From: Tethya wilhelma
Lineage: Eukaryota > Porifera > Demospongiae > Tethyida > Tethyidae
DNA length: 64,000 nt
Assembly (NCBI GenBank): GCA_964030475.1
Contig: CAXIPT010000006.1
Location: forward strand, 3,833,134-3,897,133
Reading direction: 5' to 3'
How positions within the stretch are numbered: position 1 is the first letter of the stretch; every line of letters starts with the position of its first letter. The notes under the pieces were generated by a model, which was given only the letters and a program-made list of their open reading frames with translations, did not search any database and had not been told where the DNA came from. Shown piece after piece: positions 21,702 to 34,800 of the stretch. Position numbers and translations under genes: made by a program.

Positions 21702-22853
21702 ATGATGATTCTTCAACTTGGTTGCGGTCATCTTTGTTTCTCTATTAACAGTCTTTTACAGTCAAAGTGGAGCTCAAAATTTTATTGTATTCACTTCCAC
21801 TAGCTGGTCACTACATACCCCTGCTTGCTAAACTTCTAAAGAGTGGTTTGTACCTACCGTTATGCTTGGGAACATATCTTCGCAGACGCCATCATTATTT
21901 GAAAGAATTCATGTGATTATGGAGGCTTTTCTTTTTTTGCTTGTACAGAAGTATTATTTACTGCCGTCAAACTATATAAAGTATTGCCCAGATGTGACTG
22001 TGAATGCTCTTACATCATATTCAACCATAACAGTACCATTTTTCATTCCAACTGTAATTGGTTTCGAGTATCCCCAAACTTATTTTCCAATGACCCACTA
22101 CCTCGGTCCGCTCCTGTCTAAATCACCTCCCCCAATTCCTAAAGACCTACAGCAATGGCTGATGGGTAAACCTGAGAGGAGTGTAGTGTATATAGTATGG
22201 GATCTATGTTTAATATCACGTATGAAATAGGAGACGCTATTAAGAAAGGAATACTTGGAACGAACTATACTGCTATATGGGCAATGAGACAACCTGAAGT
22301 TGTAGAAGCACTTGATATCGACAGCAAGGATATTTTCACAACAAAGTGGGCTCCTCAGTTGAGTATTCTCCAGCACAAAGCTATCAGTATTGCAATTTTA
22401 CATGGAGGTCTAAATGGGATTAATGAAGCACTCTATAATGGAGTACCACTGATTATAGTGCCATTAGAATATGACCAGCATGGATTGGGAAGCAGAGTTT
22501 TTCATCAAGGCCTTGGTATAATGTTGGATTCTAAAACTCTCACACCTGATAAGATAACCAGTTCTATCACTGAAATTGACTCTGGTGACTATCGAAGAAA
22601 TATTGAACGTCTACAAACGATCTTTGTCTCGGCTGTTGGTGTTGAGAAGACAGCAGACTTAGTGGAGTATTACAAAGAGGTTGGATTTGATCACTTGATT
22701 CCAGCCTGTGCCAAGTACGAGTGGAGCTGGGTCCATTACTATAATGTTGATGTGTATGCTCTATTAGCAGTCATACTAGTGAGCATCATCTATTGTTCTC
22801 TGCAGTGCTGCCAGTTTGTCTGTAGGAGAGCCTGCTGTGAGACAAAAGCCTAA
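21702..22853 (+). pseudogene. UGT copy with large internal deletion and frameshift
   Basis: The ATGATGATT start is out of frame with the signal peptide. After 'LAGHYIPLLA' the sequence jumps to 'KEWFVPTVMLGNIS', a deletion of about 390-400 bases removing most of the acceptor domain. At about 22193 one T is missing in 'VVYISMG', shifting the frame. The rest, through the donor signature and tail to 22853, is well preserved and nearly identical in its tail to the copy ending at 8125 (CSLQCCQFVCRRACC). Confidence 0.92.
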
Positions 22854-23254
22854 CCACAATTATGCTGTTAATGGAATGTCTGTACTAAACATAACCTCAA
22901 CATAATGTATAACAACAGAATCCTTTTACATATTTAGCTCCTGTGGTATAAAGTCCAGTAGCCATATGGTAACAGTGACCCCGCCTTAACTTCGATCGGG
23001 ATTTGCTGTATTATCATGTGTGCATGTGAAGATAGTTTGGTTCCCGCTATGCCGGTCTGAACAGCTCTCTCGTGTGACTAGCATTTTTGACCACAAACGG
23101 AAGCACATAATAAAGTGCAAGTGAAGTAGATTGTAAGCCATACACAAGTTGTTGTTGGTCATAAAATTTTGCAACATTACAATAATCACCAGGAAGTTAA
23201 ATTTGACCTTTATGAACTTTGTCCTTGACGACCAGTCCTAACTTTATCTGAGAG
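22854..23254. promoter_or_regulatory. UGT intergenic and conserved upstream block
   Basis: Includes the empty site for the 8244 element (AAAGTCCAGTAGCC near 22948) and another copy of the UGT upstream block (23090-23245). No other gene is visible. Confidence 0.5.
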
Positions 23255-23605
23255 ATGATGACTCTGTTCTACTTGATTGCAGTCATCTCGGTTTTTACTC
23301 TATTAACTGTCTATTGCAGTCAATTGCAAGGTGAAGCTTATTCTAATGATTCTACTACAACAAGCCAACAGTCTGCTTATGATCGACTTGAGGAACACTC
23401 ATTCAAGAAACAAAAGATTTTATTGTATTCACTTCCACTAGCTGGACACTACATACCCCTGCTTGCTACTGGTGAGGAACTAGCTCGTAGAGGGCACAAT
23501 GTCACTATGTGTACAGGGGCTGAACTCAATAGGAATAAAATCAAACAGCTAGCAGAGAGAGTGGGCATCTCATATATGCCTGCACATCGTACTTCAGCGT
23601 GGAAT
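23255..23605 (+). CDS. UGT 5' part, truncated by assembly gap
   Basis: An intact start of a UGT of the second signal type (MMTLFYLIAVISVFTLLTVY), reading without error through LPLAGHYIPLLATGEELARR and GAELNRNK to 'HRTSAWN', about 117 residues. A single N and a long TG tract follow, and the next sequence is P450 intron, so the gene is cut by the assembly and not by mutation. Its status as a functional gene cannot be judged. Confidence 0.85.
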
Positions 23606-23606
23606 N

Positions 23607-23695
<89 letters not shown>
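23606..23695. repeat. Single-N join followed by (TG)n
   Basis: One N at 23606, then about 44 TG units with one GG interruption. The TG tract is homologous to the one after P450 exon 5 (12053). The join therefore fuses a UGT 5' end to a P450 intron 5. Confidence 0.9.
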
Positions 23696-23697
<2 letters not shown>

Positions 23698-23799
23698 GCT
23701 TCACATACATGTATACTCCTAAGGCTAGGTTGAAGATATTATACATGAGAATGACACTGTAGTAACAATGGTTGTGCTGCCATAATGTTATTAATACAG

Positions 23800-25707
23800 A
23801 TGGTTCCATTGATCACAAAAAGTGTGAATACCCTGGTTACTGATATTGTTGGTACAAAGGCTGATTCAGAAGAGAGTATCGAAATGTATAGGTAAAGAAT
23901 TTTTTAACTTTATAATAATATATTATTATTATAGCAGTTTTTATGATTACATGTAATACTGTATCACACAGGGCGTTTAGCTTGTTCACCATGGAGATCA
24001 TTCTAGCTGTTGCTTTTGGTCGGAAAGTGAATGTACAGCTGGGTGAAGCTAATGAGCTCACAATTGCAGCCGATGGTATTTTTAACAACTCAACTCTAAC
24101 TATTATACCTAGAGGATGGAGTGAAAATTTATGCGGTATGACAAACTAATGATTTTTAAGTTTGTAGTCTTTAATTGCATCTTAATTTTGATAACACCTA
24201 AGAGATTGACTCAAGCATGATAATTATTGTTATTACTATTAATAATTAATTTTACACACTGCAGCTATATTGACTCCTTTGCAACAAATTTTACCCCTAC
24301 TAACTCGGAATATGTCTGTCTCCAAGCACTGGAAAATGCTTTATTTCACTGCCTTGAGCATAGTAGAAGCCCGACGAAAAGAAAAGGGACAAGTTAATAC
24401 AATTGAATAACTGATTATTATCGTAACTATATGTAGGAACAAATATTGTAAAATGCAGATGCACCCTATAGCTCAATCAATTAAGCAACATGACCAGTTG
24501 TCAGTATTGTACATACAGTAACTTTTTAAATTTATTTTTTATTTATTTAGCACAATGATCTACTTCAGCTCATGATAGATTCAATTAAAGAAGACAATGA
24601 GTCAACTAAAACTACAGATCTAGATGTACCCACCACCAGCTCCAGCTGTCCAGTTCACCAACCCAACTCTGAAGGAAAGTTCACTGATGAAGACATTGTT
24701 GACTACTCAGGTGGTTTCCTGCTAGCTGCCTATGAGACCATTTCCAACACTCTGGCCTACACCTCATACCTGTTGGCTCTCAATCCTGAGATCCAGGAGA
24801 AGCTACAGAGAGAGATTGATGACTACTTTGAAGAGAAACCAGTGAGTAGCTCTGATTGCAGTAAACTCCAGAGGGGTAGGAGTATGTTGAAAAGTAGGGG
24901 TAAGCTTAATTCAAGAGAGGTCTGGGGGCATGCTCCCACAGATGAATATGCACTATGCTGAGTTCAATCCCCCCGTCCCCCCTTCTCCTACCGCTCTGAA
25001 CTCCAATGCAAGATTTTACTTTTAATAATTATGTATATAGGATGCAAATCTTTATGAAGCCACTCAGAATATTTTGTACCTAGATAACGTAATCCAAGAG
25101 TCACTACGAATGTACTCAACTGCTGCTCGGTAAGCTCTGCTACGTATAACATGCAAACAGTCTTAAAAATCAATGTATGAGGCATAAAATTAATGCAACT
25201 ATAGAACTAGCCGGATTTGTTCAAGAACTATCACTATTGATGGTGTGACATTTCCGAAGGGAGCTTCTGTGATAATTCCCATGCACATTCTGCACAGTGA
25301 ACCAAAATACTGGAAGGACCCAGACAAGTTTGATCCTGATAGGTCCGTATATTGAAATGCACTCTCAAAAGTTGATTTTAATTTATTTTTCTTTAGGTTT
25401 ACAGCTGAGGAGAAGGCCAAACGTCCTCAGTTGGCTCACATGCCATTTGGGTTTGGTCCTCGCAACTGTATTGGGATGAGGTTTGCTCTTCTGGAGGCTA
25501 AGATGGCTCTCATTGAACTCCTCAAGAAGTACTCCTTTGTCAGAGCACCAGACACTGAGGTGAGAGAAAGAGAGACGACACTTAGCAGATTGCATTATAA
25601 TACATGTTCATTGTACAAATGTCATACAGGTTCCTCTCCAAACTACTCTGGGTATTACTATGTGTCCTAAAAATGGTATCTTCTTGAGAATAACCAGTCG
25701 AAACTAA
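23800..25707 (+). CDS. Cytochrome P450, clan 3, second copy, 5' end missing
   Basis: Exons equivalent to 6-13 of the complete P450: 23800-23891, 23972-24135, 24265-24392, 24551-24841, 25041-25129, 25205-25342, 25397-25559, 25630-25707. The N-terminal anchor and helix C exons lie in the assembly gap. Helix K (ESLR) and the haem loop (FGFGPRNCIG) are intact. In helix I the motif is LLAAYETISNT, against AGYETTSNT in the first copy: the conserved small Gly is Ala and the residue after the catalytic Thr is Ile. That could alter oxygen activation or mark relaxed constraint. No stops or frameshifts are seen in the exons. Confidence 0.9.
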
Positions 25708-26040
25708 GGAATTTTTCCAGCTATATAGCTGATTTGAAGACTGCAATTAACCAGTTTATCACTGAATGGTATACCCATAACTTTTGACTAGCTATATACT
25801 ATAGCTAGCCTAATTACTAAACTATTACAGTATTATAATTATAAACATTATTATTGTGTAGTGTGCCCCATTTCATGCTGGTTTTGTTTGTGATTATAGA
25901 CTTTGCATGATGCCCATACTTCAGTTATTATGGCGTGCATATGCTTGACCACGCCTACTTCACAAAAGTGGGTGTGGCTGCATGACAGCATGTGACTAAA
26001 AATCTGTCAAGGAGTCACTCATAATTTGCTAGTGGTCAGT
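25708..26040. promoter_or_regulatory. Intergenic, between P450 copies
   Basis: 333 bases, AT-rich, with no gene. It contains a CCACGCC...GTGGGTGTGGC imperfect inverted motif near 25950-25980 that also appears near 15808 and 37090. Confidence 0.4.
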
Positions 26041-28063
26041 ATGGAGTATTTCTGGATCTGTGTGGTGCTTCTTTTATTCGCAGCTGTCCCAGTCATCTAC
26101 AGGTCAATGTGTAGCTGTCAGTCTAAGACCTTATATGCTTGTACTTAAATCAAAGTTTGTTTCATTGTTAGGTATGTGTATTTTCCTTGGACTTTCCTGC
26201 AAAAGTATGGATTGAAGGGACCAACTCCATTTCCTGTCTTTGGCAACAACTTGGAAATCTCAGAATTAGTATGTTTAACGTGTAATAAATAATAAGGTCT
26301 ACTGACTGATCATGCATAACTGAAATGGGTATATACTCAGTGTGGATTTTTTCTCAATGTAGGGGTTGCTGAAGTTTCATGAGAAATACTACAAGAAATA
26401 TGGGCCAATATATGGGTGAGTCAGTATTTCATATTAACTCTGACTTGTCAATCAGGCCCACGTACACCGTATAGCGGGAAAGTTTTGTGGTGACTAATTT
26501 TCACGAATGTTTCTCATATCAAACTTGACATTTTTGTGTTTTAACTGTTGCGGATGAGTTGTATCATGCCCATATAGTATGTACATTATGGAGAATTTTG
26601 CAGATAAAACTTGAACTTTCACGGATGGATAATGATCTGCAAAACCCATGAAAGTTAAACTTTTCCACTATAAAATTTATTATTGTCGTCAAGCTACTCG
26701 CCAAAGTTTTAAACATGGAGGTTCTATATATTTTTTTTTCTATAGATACTATGTGGCCAGTGAGCCATACATACTTGTAGCTGACCCAGAGATGATAAAA
26801 CAGATCACTGTGAAAGAGTTTGATGCCTTTATGGACAGACAAGTATGTTAGGAGTGGTCCAACTCAGACAGTTAGATCAGTGTCGCTTTAAGTATGTCAC
26901 TGTTTCCACAGAAAATGCCCACAGTTGCTAAGTACCAAATACATGGACTTCTTCGAAGGCGTGGAGAAGAATGGAAGACATCTAGAAAGATCTTGTCACC
27001 AACATTCTCTTCTGCAAAGATGAAACTGGTATATCTTGTACTAAAGTCCATCTGATTTGAGAGTGCCAGTAAATATCCAACCGATTTCAAAATTTCAAGC
27101 ATCATTGGAAAGTGCTTGTTCTCCCTGTTCTTTTCGTTGCTTTTCCAGCTTCCTACGCCTTACCAGTCAAAAGTTAGCTATTTTGTCTCATATGAAAAGT
27201 ATTGTATGAATCTCATTATTTGGCGGCATACTCAAACCAGATGGACTTTAATTTTTGTTCGCATGATTACCTAATAGCCGGGTGGAGTCTAGCTAAATAG
27301 TAGTATATTATACTCAATTAAGTTTCGAATTAATACATGCATATGATATCGTTATATAGATGGTACCATTGGTTACAAAAAGTGTGGATATTTTGGTTGA
27401 CATAGTTGGTGCAAAGGCAGACTTGAATGAAAGCATTGAGATATTCAAGTAAACATTGAACCTGCCATTCAATATCTCTTTGCATGCGCTCATGTTGTAT
27501 TAATTCACTGGACATGCATAATATACTATAGGGTGTTTGGTTCATTCACCATGGAGACTATACTGGCAGCTGCTTTTGGTCGTAAGGTGGACGTGCAGCT
27601 GGGAGAAGCTGACGAGCTCACTAAGGCAGCAGCTGGAGTTTTCAGTTATTTAAGTCTTACTGCACCCCGAGGAATTATCCAAAACCTGATAGCACTAAGT
27701 ATGCATGCTGTTACAACATATTAGCTAAAATCAAAATTTTCTCTTTTTTTTTTGGTGCAGTTGCTGTTTCTCCATTGCAAGGAATTCTACCATATCTTTT
27801 TCAGTTTAGTCCCATTTCTAACCACATGAAAGTTCTTTATTTCACTTCTTTGAGTTTGGTACGAGCACGCAGAAAGGATAAACAACAAGTAAAAATTAAT
27901 AATTGACAAGTATAAGTTTGATCGATTTCTTGCATGTTGAACAACTTAACTTTCTTCCAGCAAAAAGACTTACTCCAGCTGATGATAGATGCTACTCAAG
28001 AAGACAATGGTGAACAAGCCGAATCCACTGGCTGTCCAGTTCACCAACCCAGCTCTAAAGGAA
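26041..28063 (+). CDS. Cytochrome P450, clan 3, third copy, 3' end missing
   Basis: Exons 1-9 match the complete copy in position and phase: 26041-26102, 26172-26268, 26363-26415, 26746-26842, 26912-27028, 27360-27448, 27532-27698, 27761-27888, 27961-28063. The anchor (MEYFWICVVLLLFAAVPVIY), GLKGPTPFPVFGN and the helix C exon (EWKTSRK in place of KWRTARK) are present. The sequence diverges clearly from the other two copies. Exon 9 stops at a single N after 'HQPSSKG', before helix I, so the catalytic and haem-binding exons are not in the window. One codon is missing in exon 6 relative to copy 1. No internal lesion is visible. Confidence 0.9.
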
Positions 28064-28890
28064 ANATTTTTCATTGTAAGACTAAAAGAGTAGACAATAA
28101 TACTCCAGTACATCATTCATTTGAACTGAACAGTTATCAATTTTAATAATTTTTGTTATCAAGCTTTATCTATTTAAGTTTGTGTAGTTATTTGTATGTA
28201 TTATTTATATGTGACTGGTCACGCGAAAAAGATACTATCCTCCGGAGTGACCTTTGACCTGTTGCATTTGGCTTTTTTCAAAATAGTAATAATGTTCTGA
28301 TTGACTTTAGGAAAAAAAATTAGCAAGAATCACTGAAAATCTTGCAAAAAGCACTATGTGTAATTGCACCCAGAAATCCTGTTATGCTATTTTTTCCAAA
28401 AGTAGTCTAAAAGTGGATAGTATCTAAATTGCGTGGCCAGTCACATATTTATCTGTATGGTTACAGTACTTCTGTTGGTGGTATTGCTACATTTGTTAAT
28501 GCATTGATAAACTGAGATTTAAACACGGTTGCCAGTTTTCTAGCTCACTGGCTAGATCGCAAACTTTACGCAAGGAAGTGGAGGGAGGGGCTTGCACTTG
28601 CACGTGACCACGTCGTTCTGCGCTGCGCTGCGGGCCCGGAGGCATCTATTCGCGCGTGAATCACGAAATTCGGAATATCAAACACAGAGGAAGGTTCAAA
28701 CTTTAGTTTGTTACGGTGGCATCTGAAGGTATATTCATTTTTGTAAATTGTATACAGTCAGGCCACTTAGGCTTGTATTGTTGGTATAGATCCAGTGCAC
28801 GTGGTGAATGCGGCATATGAGAGAAAAATAGTGCAGTTTATCATGAAACTATGTAAATAATATCTTGTTTTCCAGCTCACTTTGCAAAAC
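28064..28890. other. Assembly join, MITE and ABC transporter promoter
   Basis: After the N at 28064 no P450 sequence continues. 28209-28446 is a MITE (separate entry). About 28680-28730 looks like a 5' untranslated exon with a donor at GAAG/gtatat, and an acceptor (ttccag) lies at about 28875 just before the ATG. Confidence 0.5.
28209..28446. mobile_element. MITE with about 30-bp inverted ends
   Basis: The left end ATGTGACTGGTCACGC, then AGATACTATCC, is mirrored by the right end GGATAGTATCT then GCGTGGCCAGTCACAT. TA dinucleotides adjoin both ends. About 238 bases, no coding potential. Confidence 0.85.
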
Positions 28891-31800
28891 ATGTCTGAAC
28901 ATGAAACAGAGGTGCAAGAGATTGAGCTAAATTTTGTAGACCGTAGTCTCACACCTTCTCCAGATCAGGCTGAAAAGCGACATGGACTACCACTGCATAA
29001 AGATGGAATGACTGATGACAAGTAAGTGCAAATTAATTTATAAATTTAGATTCCTGTGGTTTTCTATTGCTACAATCAGTGCGTGGTACGACATAATATT
29101 ATTATAATCTAGCTAGCGCATAAAAAAACTATTAAAAGTGCTTTATATATGCTGATGACTGAGTAAATTGTTGACCCTTCCCTAAATCCAGGAATGGTGA
29201 TAAGGAGAAGAAAGTAAAACCAGCAAATATAGTTCAATTGGTATGTACAGTGTGTGCTATGTATTAATATTTGCTTTCATGATGATCAATGGTCCCCCCC
29301 TCCCAATGCATGCAGTTTCGTTATACAACATGGTTTGACCTCATCCTTATCTTTATCGGTACTCTGGCTGCCATGGCTCATGGTGCCTTCCTTCCTCTAC
29401 TCTGGTTCTTTGTTGGCGATATCACAAACATTTTCATCCAACAATCAGCTTCCTCTAATATCTCTCAAACTTTTGAACAGTTATTCAATGAAATCATTGA
29501 TTGCGACAGTACTTTTGACTTGACTTTCCCAAATGGTACTCTTATTGCTGCCAATATAACCATCACTCAAGCTCTTCAGAGCTTCAACTTTAATCTAGAG
29601 TGTCTTCTAGGAGATGAATTCTTATCAGCAATTGATTCAAACGTTCTCATTTTTGTCTACTTTGGAATCAGTGTGTTTTTTGCAGCAACAACGCACATCT
29701 CATTCTTCCAAATTACAGCTGAGAGACAGGACTATAGGATTCGATTGGCCTATTACCGAGCCATTTTAAGACAAGACATTGCTTGGTTTGATGTGAACCC
29801 TTCTGGAGAACTGGCTAGCCGATTGTCAGAGTAAGTTAGCTTGCATGAAAATTAAGACAGTTATGTCATCAATTCAGTTGGCTTAGTAATATGTTCCATG
29901 TCTTGATATTATGGTATGCAGAGAGTCCATATGGCAATAATTATAATGGATATTGCCTTTCATTAATCTAGTGACATTGATAAGATTCATGCTGGAATTG
30001 GAGCCAAGCTTGCCATCCTCATACAATGGGTGTCAACTGCTGTTACAGGATTTATTGTGTCCTACAATCAAGAATGGAGACTTGCATTACTCTTGACAGC
30101 CTTTGCACCTCTTATGATCATTGCTGGAGCTGCAATTGCTAAAGCAACAGCAACTTTGACAAGTCAGGAACAGAAGGAGTATGCTTCAGCAGGCGCTGTA
30201 GCTGAAGAGGTACTCTCTTCAATTCGAACTGTTGTTGCATTTGGAGGAGAAAACAATGAGATAAAGAGGTAAACAGAACTAGTGCATGTATTGATCATGG
30301 TTATCATATACTTTGAGATATAAGTATAGTCCACTTTACACTCATACATATAGGTATAATTGTAAGCTCAAAGAAGCCAAGCGCATTGGAGTAAAGAAAG
30401 GTGTGACCATCGGACTCATTGTTGGTCTTCTCTTTTTTCTCATCTTTACGCTCTATGGAGTGGCCTTCTGGTTTGGAGCCTTCCTCATTCAGGAACATGG
30501 GGTTCAAGGTGGAGAGATCCTCTCTGCTTTCTTCACCATGCTCATTGCTGCTATCTCTCTTGGACAATCAGTGCCTAACCTTGAGAGCCTGCTCACTGCT
30601 GCTGGCTCTGCAGGTGTCATCTATGATACCATCGATAGGGTATAAGTTTAAGCTACATAATTGTACCATGATATTATTCATTTGTGTTTTTCCTATACAT
30701 ACAATTACTATTTGACTATGAAATTTTTACTAGTATTTGTGTCTGCTACATTATCGATATTTACTGTGCATGTACATCTGTTCTTTCAGGTCCCAATAAT
30801 TGATTCCAGTTCCACTGAGGGGCTCAAACCAGAAAAGTTTGAAGCCGTTATTGAACTGAAAAACATCCAGTTTGCCTACCCAGCAAGACCTGACATACAA
30901 GTGAGTAGCAATATATTGTACACACTGTCAACCAGTCAACAAGTACAATGTGTCATGTGAATCAGTATGTCTTTTTTTTTTTTGAGTATATTACAGTTCA
31001 TATGCATGAGTTTTTCCTTGATCGATTCTAAGTTGAAAGTGTTGATGTAACCTTATTAACTCCATGCACATGTAGGTGATGCATGATGTTAGTTTAAGAG
31101 TGGAGGTTGGACAGACTGTTGCTCTTGTAGGTCCTTCGGGATGTGGAAAGAGTACAATTGTACAGCTCATACAAAGATTCTACGATGTGGACAGTGGAGA
31201 GGTGGTGTAACTATACATTTGCCAGATATGCATAATACTATCATACGTACGGTGTCGCAGTGAATAATGTCCCCCCGTGAATTTTGTCCCCCCGAACATA
31301 ATTCACTAGTGAATAATGCCGAAATCAGAGACTTGCCTTGTTCCATCACTTTTTACAGCACTGCCCATTCCTACACTGCTTATTTTTACAAAATTTTTAC
31401 TACTTGTCATAGTTGTATTAAGACTCAGGTATAGCTAATACAATTTGTTACTACTTGAATAGCTATGTATTACTGTCCATACATAGGTGTTGGTAGGAGG
31501 TAGAAATGTCAAGGACTTGAATCTCAAGTGGCTGCGTAGTCACATTGGCATTGTGAGTCAAGAACCTGTTCTATTCGATGTCACCATAGCTGAGAACATC
31601 CGCTATGGTAAAGAAGAGGCCACAATGGAGGAGATCAAGGAAGCTGCCAAGAAAGCCAATGCTCACAATTTTATCTCCTCTCTACCTCAAGGCTATAACA
31701 CAGCCACTGGAGAGAGAGGGGTCCAGCTCAGTGGAGGACAGAAACAAAGGATCGCCATTGCCCGTGCTCTTCTCTCAAACCCAAAGATCCTTCTTCTTGA

Positions 31801-34800
31801 CGAAGCCACTTCCGCTCTGGACACTGAGAGTGAAGCTGTTGTACAAGAAGCTTTGGATGTTGCAAGAGAGGGGCGTACAACCATCATCATTGCTCACCGA
31901 TTGTCCACCATCCAGAATGCTGATGTGATTTGGGCCATTAATGAGGGATGTGTGGCTGAAGTGGGCACTCACTCCGATCTAATGAAAGAAAAAGGACTAT
32001 ACTATGAACTGGTCAATGCTCAGGTCTGTGAGACATGCAAATACAGTTTTAGCTTTTATCATCATTGAAAGTATAGCAGTTGATTTGTCAATAAAATTGC
32101 CTATCCTGCTGTTGTATGTTATCAATCCTTTTTTCCCTTTTTCCTGCAGCCATTGAGTACAGATGAAAACTTTATCCAAACTGGAGCACTTGATCATCGA
32201 CATCTCTTGTCAGAGCAAAGCTTATACAGAAGATCATCATCAATTGGTTTGTTTGAGCACAAGCGGAGCCTCAGATCACGGCACAGCATGAGAGAATCAT
32301 CATCCAATGGCTTGTTTGAACACAAGCAAAGCTTCAGGTTACAGCGCAGCTTAAGTCTCAGATCACAGCGCAGCTTCCACAAACGATCATCATCTAGTGG
32401 TTTCTTTGAACACAAACAAAGCTTCAGACGTCAAATATCTACCCTCTCTATTAGCGTCGGAAATAATGTAAACTTGGAACGTGAGACTTCAGCAATGCAG
32501 TGGCAGCAAGAGGCTTGGGACAAGGACATTCCTGCAGTAGCACTCCATCGTTTGCTGGCACTGAATGCCAAGGAATGGTACCTCATTGTTCTAGGTATAA
32601 TTGGAGCTGGTATATACGGTTGTGTTTTTCCTTCTTTCGCAATTTTCTTTGGAGAGGTTTTACGCGTATTTGGTCTTCCTCCCGATATGATCCTGGATGC
32701 TATACACATGTGGGCCGGACTCTTGTTGGCATTGGCATTTGTTTCAGGAATTTGTCAATTTGTAAAGGTATAGGAAAAAATAAAATCTGATGATAAGTTG
32801 CATAACCTCTTTTCACTATACTGTTCTATTCTACAGGTGTTTTGTTTCAATGTGTCTGGGGAACATCTCACTGCACGTCTCAGAGCACTCACCTTCAAAG
32901 CCATGCTTCGTCAAGAGATTGGGTGGTTTGATGATGAAAGGAATTCCACTGGTACTCTCACAACCCGACTGGCTGAGGACGCTGGCCAAGTACAAGGGGT
33001 AAAAATCTTAAATCGTACAGTTGAGAAAAACAAAGAGATACAGGCATTATTATCTAGCAATCAAGCTGTTGACCTTACATGCCATGCAGTAGCTGCATAT
33101 CATGCATACATTATTGATGCCTCGAAAAGTTTTATTAATTGAGCTTGCTTTTATTCTTGCTATAATTATTCAGGCTACAGGTTCTCATATTGGTAGACTG
33201 GTTGAGGCGGTCTTTGGTTTATTCTTCTCCATTGTTGTTGCATTTGTCTACTCTTGGTTGATCACTCTTGTTATCTTGAGCACTGTGCCCATTCTGCTCA
33301 TTGCTGGTGCAATGGAGTTTAAAGTTATTTATGGAAATACTTCTAGGAGTAAGAAGAATGTTGAAAAAGCTGGTAAAATAGCTGTGGATTCCATCGATAA
33401 CATTCACACTGTTGCCTCACTCACTGTTGAGGAGAATTTCTTTAACCAATTTAAAGTGCAAATCAAGGGACCTTATCTGTAAGTATTTTTTGTTATGAAT
33501 CATAATCAATAAAGCATGATTTTTTTCCTTCAAAAAGTGAAGTTCTTATGTGTATTTCAATTAAATATTAACCAGCAGTAAATATTGAATCATAACTTGG
33601 AACGTTAATGCTCCTTTAATTGTCTTGTTTATGCAGGCGTTCAGTTATCCTTAACTCATTTGCCAAAGGATTGGTCTACAGTATCACACCGGTAATGATC
33701 TTCTTCATGTTTGCCGTAGTATTCCGATTCGGTGCCTTCCTTGTCAACCTACCCACAGACCACACCCTTCATGTGGAGTATGAAAATATTTCCCGTGTGT
33801 TCATTGCCATCATATTCGGGGCTATCCAAATTGGACAAGTGACGTCTTTGGCTCCCAACTACGCCAAAGCCAAGCTCTCTGCTAACCGTATTTTCGCTCT
33901 CTTGGATCGTATTCCTCTTATTGATACCTACTCAGAGGATGGGGAGAAGTTGGTGAGATTTTATAATTAACGTGATCCAGTTATAAGTTATAACTGAAAC
34001 AAGATATGTGGTTATAACTGAAACACAATGCAGTTATAACTGAAACATAAATCAGATGTGGTTATAACTCAAACCTGACACAGTTATAACTCAAACCTGA
34101 CCCACTTATAACTAAAACATGACTAAGAAACCTGACACAGTTATAACTCAAGCTACCATGACACAGTTATAACTGAAACATGACAAAGTTAAATTCATTG
34201 AAAATCAAAGATTCAGTTACAATTAACTCATTGAACATGACGTAGTTATAACAGCAAGTATAGTAACTGTTGGCATTCTTGATTATAGAGAGAACCCCCC
34301 CCTCGAAGAAAGTATGCAATAACTTGCATGCATGATGCAGCATGAATATGATAATGGTATAAAATGATGGATTTCTTTTTGTTTGTTTGTTTTGTAGGAA
34401 AATGTAAAGGGTACCATTGCTGTGAATAAGGTCCATTTCACCTACCCTGCTCGTCCTGATATTGAAGTACTGAAAGGCATGAATCTTCAACTTGAACCAG
34501 GCAAGACTTTGGCTCTGGTTGGTCCCAGCGGATGTGGCAAGAGTACAATAGTCTCTTTGATTGAGAGGTTTTACGATATCTCAGCTGGAAGATTGACCCT
34601 GGAAGGAGTTGATTTAAGAGATCTCAATATCAGTTGGCTTCGCTCTCAGATCGGTATTGTGTCTCAGGAGCCAGTGTTGTTTGACTGCAGCATTGCTGAG
34701 AACATCCGCTACGGAGCTCTCTTTAGGGAGGTCTCTGATGAAGAGGTGATTGAGGCAGCCAAATCAGCAAACATCCACAGCTTTGTTGAATCACTGCCAG

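Noticed and set aside
23255..25707. UGT-P450 fusion gene
   Set aside because: The apparent fusion passes through an N and a TG tract within P450 intron sequence; it is an assembly join.
33972..34260. CRISPR-like array
   Set aside because: Units are imperfect, spacers are short and irregular, and it sits in a eukaryotic intron; it is a minisatellite.
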